A stretch of 9,520 bases of DNA from assembly GCA_900545755.1 (NCBI GenBank), contig URAG01000082.1:1-9520 (forward strand). Direction: 5' to 3'. The stretch is from an uncultured Cloacibacillus sp. (lineage in GTDB: Bacteria; Synergistota; Synergistia; Synergistales; Synergistaceae). The notes under the pieces were generated by a model that was given only the letters and a program-made list of their open reading frames with translations, did no database searches and was not told where the DNA came from. This document shows positions 1 through 5,507 of the stretch, piece after piece. A program made the translations under genes and the position numbers. Position 1 is the stretch's first letter, and each line of letters opens with the position of its first letter.

Positions 1-306
1 GTTTCCTACTACGCTTCCAATAACCGCTCCGATTACAGCTCCGGCCACTACGTCGCTCGTGCCGTGATGATGATGCGGCGACGGGGGAGGCGGAGGCGGC
101 GGGGGAGTCGGCCTCGGCGGACGCGGTGCAGGTTTAGGAGGAGGCGGCGTGTGAGGCCCAGGACCGGCCCTGTGTATTCCAGGCCCGCCGTGGCGCGGTC
201 CATGATGCGGAGGGGCTGCGAACGCCTGCGAACTTCCGGCCAACATCGCTGCGGCTGCAAAAACGGCGGTTATTTTTCCTACTTTTCTCCAAATCGGGCT
301 CGACAT
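1..306 (-). CDS. Exported His/Pro-rich protein with glycine zipper (3' end outside window)
   Basis: An open frame starts at the ATG at 306 and runs off the left edge, giving 102 visible residues. The start is supported by an AGGAGGTG ribosome binding site just upstream. Residues 1-30 look like a signal peptide: basic WRKVGK, a hydrophobic alanine-rich core, then a QAFA|AP-type cleavage site. A Pro/His-rich segment follows (about 32-81), with HH, an eight-proline run at 68-75 and four consecutive His at 78-81. Next comes a hydrophobic stretch with glycines at 89, 93, 97 and 101, a classic GxxxGxxxGxxxG glycine zipper as found in small envelope or outer-membrane-associated proteins. The N-terminus closely resembles that of the gene just upstream (380-703), so the two are paralogues. 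The function is unknown. The His clusters could bind metal, but that is speculation. Confidence 0.72.
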   Translation of the reverse strand, partial: MSSPIWRKVGKITAVFAAAAMLAGSSQAFAAPPHHGPRHGGPGIHRAGPGPHTPPPPKPAPRPPRPTPPPPPPPPSPHHHHGTSDVVAGAVIGAVIGSVVGN

Positions 307-379
307 AAGCTGTCACCTCCTCTCTTTCCTTTGATTTATATTGAGCCTGTCGTTCAGAAAATCTATGTGCGTCGTGTAT

Positions 380-703
380 CTACGGCCTGCCAGGTCCGGG
401 TTTGCCGGGCGCCGGCTTAGGAGCTGGCCCGGGCTTCGGAGCCGGTTTGGGTGCAGGGCCCGGCTTGGGGGCCGGTTTGTTGACTGCCGGTCCGGGCTTG
501 CTTGGTCCGGGCTTGTGGACCGCCGATCCTGGTTTTCCGGGGCCAGGCTTCGGAGCCGGCTGATGTATTCCGGGATTCGGCTCAGGCCCAGGTTTCGGTC
601 CGGGCTTCGGAGCCGCAATTGCCGCTGAGCATCCCGCTACCATCGCCATCGCTATGAACGCCGTTGTAACTTTTCCCACTTGTTTGAAAAATTTCCCGCT
701 CAT
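380..703 (-). CDS. Proline/lysine/glycine-rich repeat protein, probable lipoprotein
   Basis: This frame encodes 107 residues. Residues 1-30 form a signal sequence with a lipobox-like VAGC, placing the lipidated cysteine at 25. An alternative AIAA|P signal peptidase I site also exists, so lipidation is likely but not certain. The rest of the protein (31-107) is almost only P, K, G and A, built from repeated PKPGP and PAPKPG units with short spacers such as IHQ, AVH and AVN. It has no folded domain that I can recognise. Such Pro/Lys-rich stretches (compare the TonB linker) are extended and can span the periplasm or bind peptidoglycan; applying that here is inference. The Shine-Dalgarno is weak (AAGGGAAG about 10 nt before the ATG). 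The gene lies 73 bp upstream of its paralogue at 1-306 and may be cotranscribed with it. Confidence 0.7.
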   Translation of the reverse strand: MSGKFFKQVGKVTTAFIAMAMVAGCSAAIAAPKPGPKPGPEPNPGIHQPAPKPGPGKPGSAVHKPGPSKPGPAVNKPAPKPGPAPKPAPKPGPAPKPAPGKPGPGRP

Positions 704-955
704 TTACGAACACTTCCCTTTTCCGTTCTGCCTGAGGTTTGCTTTCCTCTGTAGCTATTATTTTAGTCGGAGAATGTGGCGGATTTCTGTTGTAAATAAG
801 GCTGTTTCGTGAGGATTTTGTGGGGATTTTGTGTATCTGTCACGAATATTGCGCCAGCCTCCGCGGATGTGGAGACGAACGCCGCCCCTCGCTTCGGCCC
901 GTAACGCGCGGCGCAAAGTATCGCGCAGTATATGCGCCCGGGCGCAGCACGAGCA
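704..955. other. Intergenic region upstream of the proline-rich gene pair
   Basis: No convincing gene is visible in this roughly 250-bp stretch; a 66-codon minus frame inside it has no clear ribosome binding site or recognisable content. It holds an 11-bp-period direct repeat of GGATTTTGTG (813-822 and 824-833), a related GGATTTCTGT at 781, and a perfect 14-bp palindrome TGCGCCCGGGCGCA at 933-946. The promoter of the 380-703 gene should lie here on the minus strand. A TAAAAT box is present near 760, but I found no good -35 partner for it. Confidence 0.4.
813..833. repeat. Tandem direct repeat GGATTTTGTG x2
   Basis: Two identical 10-mers, GGATTTTGTG, lie at 813-822 and 824-833, an 11-bp period that puts them on the same face of the helix. 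A degenerate copy is at 781-790. They sit about 110-130 bp upstream of the start of the proline-rich gene at 703, so they could be an operator. No regulator is identified. Confidence 0.35.
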
Positions 956-985
956 CAAAAAAAGACGGGCGCGAGGCCCGTCTTT
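956..985 (-). terminator. Rho-independent terminator of glutamate dehydrogenase gene
   Basis: A perfect 10-bp inverted repeat, AAAGACGGGC at 961-970 and GCCCGTCTTT at 976-985, encloses a GCGAG loop. On the minus strand the stem is followed by a run of seven T (957-963 read in complement, partly within the stem). It lies about 20 bp beyond the gdhA stop codon. Confidence 0.9.
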
Positions 986-1006
986 CTCGATTCTGTCTTA
1001 AAGAGC

Positions 1007-2284
1007 TTAGAGGAAGAAGCCCTTTATCTTGAGTTCGTCCGCGACGCGCTTGATGGCGACGAGGAACGCCGCGCGGCGCATCTTCACGTTGTGCTCCTGC
1101 GCGTAGTCCCAGACTCTCTTGAAGTTGTCCTTCATGATCGGGACGAGGCGGCTGTTGTACTCTTCCTCGGTCCAGAAGAATCCAGCGAGGTCCTGTACCC
1201 ACTCGAAGTAGGAGCCGATGACTCCGCCGCTGTTCGCGAGGAAGTCGGGAACGACGAGGATTCCGCGCTCGTCGAGGATCTTGTCGCCCTCGGGGCGGAC
1301 GGGGCCGTTCGCGCCTTCGACGATGTATTTGCACTTGAGCAACGGCGCGTTCTTTTCGCTGATGACGCCTTCAAGGGCGCAGGGCGAGAGGACGAGGCAT
1401 TCCTGCTCAAGTATCTCTTCGCCGTTCATCTTGACGAGGCCCGGCTCCGCGTAACCGTCGAGTATGCGTTTCGGATGCTTCTCGACATAGGCCTTCGCCG
1501 CTTCGACGTCGATTCCGTTCGGGTTGTAGTAGCCGCCGGTGATGTCGCTGATTCCGACGATCTTGCAGCCCGCGTTGTGGAGGAACAGCGCGTTGTAGGT
1601 TCCGACGTTGCCGAAGCCCTGTACTATGACTGTGGCGTCCTTCGGCTCGATATTCTGTCTCTTGAGCAGTTCAAGAACGCAGGTGGCGACGCCCAGTCCG
1701 GTCGCGGCGGTGCGTCCCTTGGAACCCCAGTAGGCGACGGGCTTTCCGGTGACTACGCCGGGCTCGAGGTGGCCGCGGAGTTTTGAGATGGTGTCCATGA
1801 TCCAGACCATCTCAGGGCCGCCGGTATTGACGTCGGGAGCGGGCACGTCGGTCCAGTCGCCGATGAACGGAGCGATGCGCGCCGCGAAGGTGCGGGTCAT
1901 CATCTCGCGCTCGCGCGGCGAGAGCTCAAAGGGGTCTACGGAAATTCCGCCCTTGCCGCCGCCGTAAGGGATACCGGCGAGCGAGCACTTCCAGGTCATA
2001 AGGCTCGCAAGAGCCTCGCACTCTTCAAGGTTGACGTCCGGGTGGAAACGGAGGCCGCCCTTCGCCGGTCCGCAGACCGTCGAGTGCTGTACACGATAAC
2101 CTTCGAAAACTCTAACCGAGCCGTCGTCCATCTGGACGGGGATGGAGACGCAAATAGCGCGCTCCGGGCGGCTCAATACCTCGATGAGGCCATCTTCAAG
2201 CCCCATTTCCTCAGCCGCATCGTAGAAGTTCTCAAGTGCGGTGTGGAGAAGTACGTTTTTGGAAGTACGTTTCTGTACGGCCAT
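1007..2284 (-). CDS. gdhA: NAD(P)-dependent glutamate dehydrogenase
   Basis: This 425-residue protein belongs to the hexameric Glu/Leu/Phe/Val dehydrogenase family. It catalyses reversible oxidative deamination of glutamate to 2-oxoglutarate and ammonia in the cytoplasm. The N-terminal substrate domain has GPAKGG with Lys75, TWKC with Lys99, GGGKGG with catalytic Lys111, and PAPD with Asp151; these spacings equal those of the Lys89/113/125 and Asp165 set in Clostridium symbiosum GDH. The Rossmann coenzyme domain shows QGFGNVG at 222-228 and an acidic SD at the end of the second strand (246-247), so NAD is plausible but coenzyme preference is not proven. NSGG at 351-354 supplies the conserved serine. 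The start at 2284 follows AAGGGGG. The gene has its own promoter and terminator, so it is probably monocistronic. In an amino-acid fermenter the likely direction is catabolic (inference). Confidence 0.95.
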   Translation of the reverse strand: MAVQKRTSKNVLLHTALENFYDAAEEMGLEDGLIEVLSRPERAICVSIPVQMDDGSVRVFEGYRVQHSTVCGPAKGGLRFHPDVNLEECEALASLMTWKCSLAGIPYGGGKGGISVDPFELSPREREMMTRTFAARIAPFIGDWTDVPAPDVNTGGPEMVWIMDTISKLRGHLEPGVVTGKPVAYWGSKGRTAATGLGVATCVLELLKRQNIEPKDATVIVQGFGNVGTYNALFLHNAGCKIVGISDITGGYYNPNGIDVEAAKAYVEKHPKRILDGYAEPGLVKMNGEEILEQECLVLSPCALEGVISEKNAPLLKCKYIVEGANGPVRPEGDKILDERGILVVPDFLANSGGVIGSYFEWVQDLAGFFWTEEEYNSRLVPIMKDNFKRVWDYAQEHNVKMRRAAFLVAIKRVADELKIKGFFL

Positions 2285-2371
2285 ACAAAAAACCCCCTTA
2301 GTTTTTTCGCCCGTTTAGGGCGCAGTCATAAAATTTTCATCCCTCAGGATTTAATTTTTACGCACACTAAT

Positions 2372-2400
2372 ATTGTATGCCCTAACACTTTTCTAGTAAA
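2372..2400 (-). promoter_or_regulatory. Sigma70-type promoter of gdhA
   Basis: On the minus strand TTTACT (2395-2400) and TACAAT (2372-2377) are separated by exactly 17 bp, matching the sigma70 consensus at 4 of 6 and 5 of 6 positions. Transcription would start near 2365, giving a leader of about 80 nt. The leader contains a small hairpin, CGCCC/GGGCG (2308-2322), just before the ribosome binding site. Confidence 0.6.
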
Positions 2401-2515
2401 GGGGGGCGGAAGGCGCAATATTTATACAAATAACTGAAAATATCGCCATATTCACATAATTCGGGGAATGCCTTGTGAAATGAGCCGCAGGCGTACACAA
2501 AACCTCGCGAAATTT

Positions 2516-3232
2516 TTATAAAAATAATTTTACAAAGACGACTGCGAAAATGAGTCCTGGCAGCATGTTCATTATCCGTATCTTCATAAGGCCGAGCAGG
2601 TTGACCCCTATCGCCATCAGCATCAGCCCTCCGGTCGCGCTCATCTCGACGACCGCCGCATCTGACATGAAGGGCTGCATCCACCCAGCCGCAAGCGTAA
2701 GCGCCGCCTGGTAGACGAAGACGGAGATGCAGGAGAAAAGCACGCCAGCGCCGAGCGACGCGGCCATCGCGACCGAAATCATGCCGTCGAGCAGCCCCTT
2801 GGCGAGCAGCAGCGACGGGTATCCGCCGAGCCCCTCCTCGAAAGAGCCGAGCACCGCCATGGAGCCGGTGCAGTAAATCAGGCTGGCGGTGACGAATCCC
2901 TGGGAGAAGCCGCCGGACGCGCCGCCCATTCGCTTCTCGGCGCGCGCGCTGAGCTTCTCAAAGGCCGTCTCGATCCCGACGAGTTCACCTGTGAGCGAGC
3001 CGAGCGCTATGCTCGCGATTACGACCAGCGAATGTTCCGTCTTTATCGCCATGCTTACGCCGAGTGAAATTATAAAAAGCGCCATCCCCTGCACGGGAAG
3101 TTCAAGAATTTTCTGCGGTATCCTGCTGCGCAGCAGAAGCCCGGCGAGGCTCCCGCATATAATGAGAAAAGCGTTCGACAAGCTTCCGAAAAGAGGAACA
3201 GATGTGATAAAGTCCAAAGCTCCAGCCCCCAT
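2516..3232 (-). CDS. DUF554 family integral membrane protein
   Basis: This 238-residue hydrophobic protein has about seven predicted membrane segments (roughly 18-35, 47-62, 68-86, 110-130, 150-182, 198-216 and 220-237). It carries family landmarks of DUF554 (YqgA/YdfK-like): an N-terminal GSLSNAFLIICGSLAG block, CTGSMAVLGS, KGLLDGMISVAMA, GAGVLFS, EMSATGG and a final IRIMNMLPG. The family is widespread but has no firmly assigned substrate, so transport is only a guess. The start is uncertain: the ATG at 3232 has no Shine-Dalgarno and family members usually begin about 10 residues later, so the TTG at 3217 is an alternative. The gene has its own -10 box and sits between the rplL terminator and gdhA. 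I see no clear terminator after it. Confidence 0.85.
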   Translation of the reverse strand: MGAGALDFITSVPLFGSLSNAFLIICGSLAGLLLRSRIPQKILELPVQGMALFIISLGVSMAIKTEHSLVVIASIALGSLTGELVGIETAFEKLSARAEKRMGGASGGFSQGFVTASLIYCTGSMAVLGSFEEGLGGYPSLLLAKGLLDGMISVAMAASLGAGVLFSCISVFVYQAALTLAAGWMQPFMSDAAVVEMSATGGLMLMAIGVNLLGLMKIRIMNMLPGLIFAVVFVKLFL

Positions 3233-3240
3233 ATAAAAAT

Positions 3241-3279
3241 CGCGCCGCGCCGGACGGGGCGCGCCGACTTTATATTATA
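3241..3279 (-). promoter_or_regulatory. Promoter -10 box and GC-rich leader hairpin of the DUF554 gene
   Basis: A perfect TATAAT lies at 3274-3279 on the minus strand, but no good -35 is seen. The predicted leader of about 35 nt is nearly all a GC hairpin: CGCGCC read from 3263-3258 can pair with either of two overlapping GGCGCG copies in 3251-3241. ATTTTTAT and then the ATG at 3232 follow directly. This resembles a terminator, either a second terminator after rplL or an attenuator in the DUF554 leader. Confidence 0.45.
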
Positions 3280-3314
3280 TCCGATATCAGCAAAACTTGC
3301 CGTGCGCGGGCATG

Positions 3315-3342
3315 AAAAAAGCGCGCCCCGTGCGGGACGCGC
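3315..3342 (-). terminator. Rho-independent terminator after rplL
   Basis: On the minus strand a stem of about 10 bp (GCGCGTCCCG with CGGGGCGCGC, including one G-U pair) is followed directly by six T. It begins about 20 bp after the rplL stop and closes the rplJL transcription unit, so rpoB cannot be part of an unbroken rplJL operon here. Confidence 0.92.
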
Positions 3343-3362
3343 CTTATGTTCGGATGAAAGAA

Positions 3363-3749
3363 CTACTTCAGTTCGACCTTCGCTCCGGCCTCTTCGAGCT
3401 TCTTCTTCATCTCTTCGGCCTCTTCCTTCGCTACGCCTTCCTTGACCGTCTTGGGGGCGCCGTCGACCATGTCCTTGGCTTCCTTCAGGCCGAGGCCGGT
3501 GATCTCGCGGACGACCTTGATGACGCTGATTTTGTTCGCGCCGTGGTCGGCGAGGACTACGTCGAACTCGGTCTTCTCTTCCTCTGCGGGGGCCGCGGCG
3601 GCGCCGGCTGCGGGCATGCCGGCCATCGGCATCATCATCGCGGGGGCCGCGGCGCTGACGCCGAACTTCTCTTCAAGTTCCTTAACGAGCTCGGAAAGCT
3701 CGAGCACGGACATTTCGCTGATAGCCTGGATGAGTTCTTCTCTGGTCAT
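3363..3749 (-). CDS. rplL: 50S ribosomal protein L7/L12
   Basis: This is a full-length L7/L12 of 128 residues, the stalk protein that recruits translational GTPases (EF-Tu, EF-G, IF2) to the ribosome. The N-terminal dimerisation helices (1-30) bind L10. An Ala/Met/Gly-rich hinge follows at about 32-56, with an MMMPMAGMP stretch. The globular C-terminal domain (about 60-128) carries the conserved [20 protein letters not shown] segment. The ATG at 3749 follows AGGAGG at ideal spacing. The gene lies 95 bp after rplJ, and two small hairpins in the gap (3806-3819 and 3785-3797) could tune the higher output L12 needs relative to L10; that is inference. Confidence 0.98.
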   Translation of the reverse strand: MTREELIQAISEMSVLELSELVKELEEKFGVSAAAPAMMMPMAGMPAAGAAAAPAEEEKTEFDVVLADHGANKISVIKVVREITGLGLKEAKDMVDGAPKTVKEGVAKEEAEEMKKKLEEAGAKVELK

Positions 3750-3844
3750 TTTATTTTCCTCCTGAAATTATCTTATTATGTTAAGCGGCTAGGCCGCCAA
3801 GCTCTCCCGCTCTTGCGGGAATTGTGAAAACCGCTCCGCGCATA

Positions 3845-4381
3845 CTACGCGGCGGTCTCCTCCTTCTTGTCCTTGATCTGGGAAAGGACGGTGACGAAGT
3901 TTCTCTGCGGGCCGGAAAGAACCGTGACGAGTCCGCGAAGCGGAGCCGCGATCGTTCCGACGACCTGCGCGATAAGCTGATCCTTCGAGGGCAGATCCGC
4001 GAGTGCGAAGACCTGCTGCTGGTTAAGAACCTGCCGTCCGCCGAGGATGGCGCCCTTGACGACGAGGGCCTCGTTGCCCTTCTCCTTCGCGAAGTCGCGC
4101 ACTGCCTTTGCGACGGCGGCGGCGTCTCCGTAGGAAATGACGTAGCCGTTCGGGCCGAAGTCATATTCGGGAGCCTGCACCATACCGCACTCCTGGAGCG
4201 CGATGCGCATAAGCGTGTTCTTGCTGACCTTCATCTCTCCGCCTGCTTTGCGGATAAGGCGGCGGATCTCGCTTATCTTCTTAACGGTAAGGCCGCGGTA
4301 CTCGACGATGATCACGGCGTCGCTCTTCTTCAGAGCCTCGCAGAGCATATCGATATTTTCGCGTTTAGCCTGTGTAGGCAT
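3845..4381 (-). CDS. rplJ: 50S ribosomal protein L10
   Basis: L10 anchors L7/L12 dimers to 23S rRNA at the base of the ribosomal stalk. From the ATG at 4381 the protein has 178 residues. Landmarks are the N-terminal rRNA-binding domain with EYRGLTV (27-33), KVSKNTL (51-57), GAILGG (110-115), the SKDQLIAQVVGT segment, and a C-terminal helix region for L12 binding. The frame can be extended to a GTG at 4393, but that codon lies inside the AGGAGGTG Shine-Dalgarno, so I chose 4381. The gene is preceded by its own strong promoter, an L10 leader RNA and an attenuator. It is separated from rplA by a plus-strand block of genes. Confidence 0.97.
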   Translation of the reverse strand: MPTQAKRENIDMLCEALKKSDAVIIVEYRGLTVKKISEIRRLIRKAGGEMKVSKNTLMRIALQECGMVQAPEYDFGPNGYVISYGDAAAVAKAVRDFAKEKGNEALVVKGAILGGRQVLNQQQVFALADLPSKDQLIAQVVGTIAAPLRGLVTVLSGPQRNFVTVLSQIKDKKEETAA

Positions 4382-4442
4382 ATTCGATTTCACCTCCTGT
4401 AATTTAAGTTGGATCGGAATGCCGCACAGCCCGTAAACGGGT

Positions 4443-4479
4443 AAAAAAAACGGCCTCCGAACTCAAGAGCCCGGAAGCC
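4443..4479 (-). terminator. Attenuator (leader terminator) upstream of rplJ
   Basis: In the minus-strand leader, GGCTTCCG (4479-4472) pairs with CGGAGGCC (4459-4452), with one G-U pair and a 12-nt loop. A G and then eight T follow. It lies between the rplJ promoter and the rplJ start, so it must act as an attenuator and not as the end of an upstream gene. Bacillus subtilis rplJL is known to be autoregulated by L10(L12)4 through transcription attenuation. The loop contains TCTTGAGT, complementary to the start of the L10 leader. Confidence 0.8.
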
Positions 4480-4511
4480 ATAAAATAGTCGTATGGACAT
4501 AATTTATCCTT

Positions 4512-4562
4512 CGCGAGACCTCGGCAGGAAATTAAGCGCAAAGGCACCTGCTGTCTTGAGTC
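4512..4562 (-). ncRNA. L10 leader RNA (ribosomal protein leader, L10-L12 binding site)
   Basis: The minus-strand transcript here reads ACTCAAGACAGCAGGTGC, then a variable loop, then CTTAATTTCCTGCCGAGGT. GCAGG pairs with CCTGC, with the flanking AAGACA and CTTAA/GAGG bulge elements. This fits the conserved L10_leader RNA family, in which L10(L12)4 binds a kinked stem to repress rplJL. It lies immediately after the promoter and about 35 nt before the attenuator hairpin. Confidence 0.8.
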
Positions 4563-4573
4563 ATAGCAGAGAG

Positions 4574-4602
4574 ATTATAAGCTCTTGCCGTACGTTTGTC
4601 AA
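4574..4602 (-). promoter_or_regulatory. Perfect-consensus sigma70 promoter of rplJL
   Basis: On the minus strand TTGACA (4597-4602) and TATAAT (4574-4579) are spaced by exactly 17 bp, a full match to the vegetative sigma70 consensus. Transcription would start near 4567, giving a leader of about 185 nt that includes the L10 leader and attenuator. Such a strong promoter is what an rplJL operon cut off from rplKA would need. Confidence 0.92.
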
Positions 4603-4619
4603 AAGTTTCCGCACGGGCT

Positions 4620-4647
4620 TTTGCAGCGCGGCGCGAAATTGTAAAAT
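4620..4647 (+). promoter_or_regulatory. Candidate promoter of the plus-strand hydrolase operon
   Basis: TTTGCA (4620-4625) and TAAAAT (4642-4647) are 16 bp apart, matching consensus at 4 of 6 and 5 of 6 positions. The pair lies about 30 bp before the AAAGGAGG ribosome binding site and is back to back with the rplJ promoter, leaving less than 20 bp between the two -35 boxes. Confidence 0.5.
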
Positions 4648-4678
4648 TGTCTCAGGCCTTATTAAAGGAGGAAATCTC

Positions 4679-5470
4679 ATGCTCAGGATAGGACTTGCGC
4701 AGATGGATATAAAACTTGGCGACCGCGAGGCGAATTTCGCGGCGGCCGCTGACTGGATGAAAAAATACTGGACGCCGTCGGAGATGGAAACAGTCGTAGT
4801 GCTGCCCGAGATGTTCGACGTCGGATACGTTATAGAAAAAGCCGGCAAATACGCGGACCGCGACGCGGAGCGCGCCGTGGAGTTCCTTTCAGGGCTTGCA
4901 CGCCGCTACAACGTCTGGTTTGCGGGCGGCTCCGTACTTGCGCAAGCCGTGGGCGGAGCCGTAAACAGAGCGCTCGTCGTGAATCCGCGCGGAGAATACG
5001 TCGCGCATTACGACAAAGTACATCTCGTGCCGATGATGGACGAGGACAAATACCTGAGCGGCGGCTCAGAGTTTTGCTCGTTTGAAATAGGCGGCGTGAA
5101 ATGCGCGCTCGCGATATGTTACGACCTGCGCTTCTGCGAGTGGTTCCGCATGGGCGCGCTCGCCGGCGCGCAGATATTTTTCATCTCAGCGGAGTGGCCG
5201 CGCCCTCGCATAGAGCACTGGCGCACGCTGCTGCGCGCGCGCGCGATCGAGAACATGATCTACATAGCCGCCTGCAACCGCGTCGGGGACACACCGTCGG
5301 ACAGCTTCCCTGGATATTCCGCGGTCATAGACCCGTGGGGCGCGCCGCTATGCGAGGCCGCCGAAGCGCCGTTCGGCGCTTTCGTCGAAATAGAGCCTCG
5401 GAAAGCCGAGGAGGCGAGACGCTTTATAAAAACGTTCGAAATGCGCAGATCAGAGCTGTATAAGTTATAA
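4679..5470 (+). CDS. Carbon-nitrogen hydrolase, omega-amidase (YafV/Nit2-like)
   Basis: This 263-residue protein of the nitrilase superfamily carries the catalytic triad Glu44 (LPEMF), Lys113 (YDKVHL) and Cys147 (AICYDLRF). The family's secondary acidic site is at about Glu122 (MDEDKY). The HWRTLLRARAIEN segment, the AEWP before it and NRVGD at 200-204 are typical of the YafV/Nit2 omega-amidase branch. Those enzymes hydrolyse 2-oxoglutaramate or 2-oxosuccinamate to the 2-oxo acid and ammonia in the cytoplasm. Substrate assignment is by family resemblance, and another small amide is possible. The start at 4679 follows AAAGGAGG; the frame stays open upstream to 4493 but crosses the promoter region, so the longer version is not used. 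It is the first gene of a three-gene plus-strand block. Producing 2-oxoglutarate would link it to the glutamate dehydrogenase nearby (inference). Confidence 0.9.
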   Translation: MLRIGLAQMDIKLGDREANFAAAADWMKKYWTPSEMETVVVLPEMFDVGYVIEKAGKYADRDAERAVEFLSGLARRYNVWFAGGSVLAQAVGGAVNRALVVNPRGEYVAHYDKVHLVPMMDEDKYLSGGSEFCSFEIGGVKCALAICYDLRFCEWFRMGALAGAQIFFISAEWPRPRIEHWRTLLRARAIENMIYIAACNRVGDTPSDSFPGYSAVIDPWGAPLCEAAEAPFGAFVEIEPRKAEEARRFIKTFEMRRSELYKL

Positions 5471-5507
5471 TGTCTCGCATAGACTATATAAACGGAGTTG
5501 TTGCAGA

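Noticed and set aside
400..614. Repeated GGCTTCGGAGCC motifs resembling a repeat array
   Set aside because: They are the codons of the PAPKPG protein repeats in a single open frame, with irregular spacing and no unique spacers, so this is not a CRISPR or intergenic repeat.
932..1786. A 284-codon plus-strand frame over gdhA
   Set aside because: It is antisense to a clear glutamate dehydrogenase with intact catalytic motifs; such long shadows are common in GC-rich genes. It also has no ribosome binding site, and its sequence reads like reverse-frame artefact.
4493..4678. N-terminal extension of the omega-amidase to 325 residues
   Set aside because: The added residues cross the rplJ promoter and L10 leader, while the ATG at 4679 has a perfect AAAGGAGG and begins exactly where the family fold begins.
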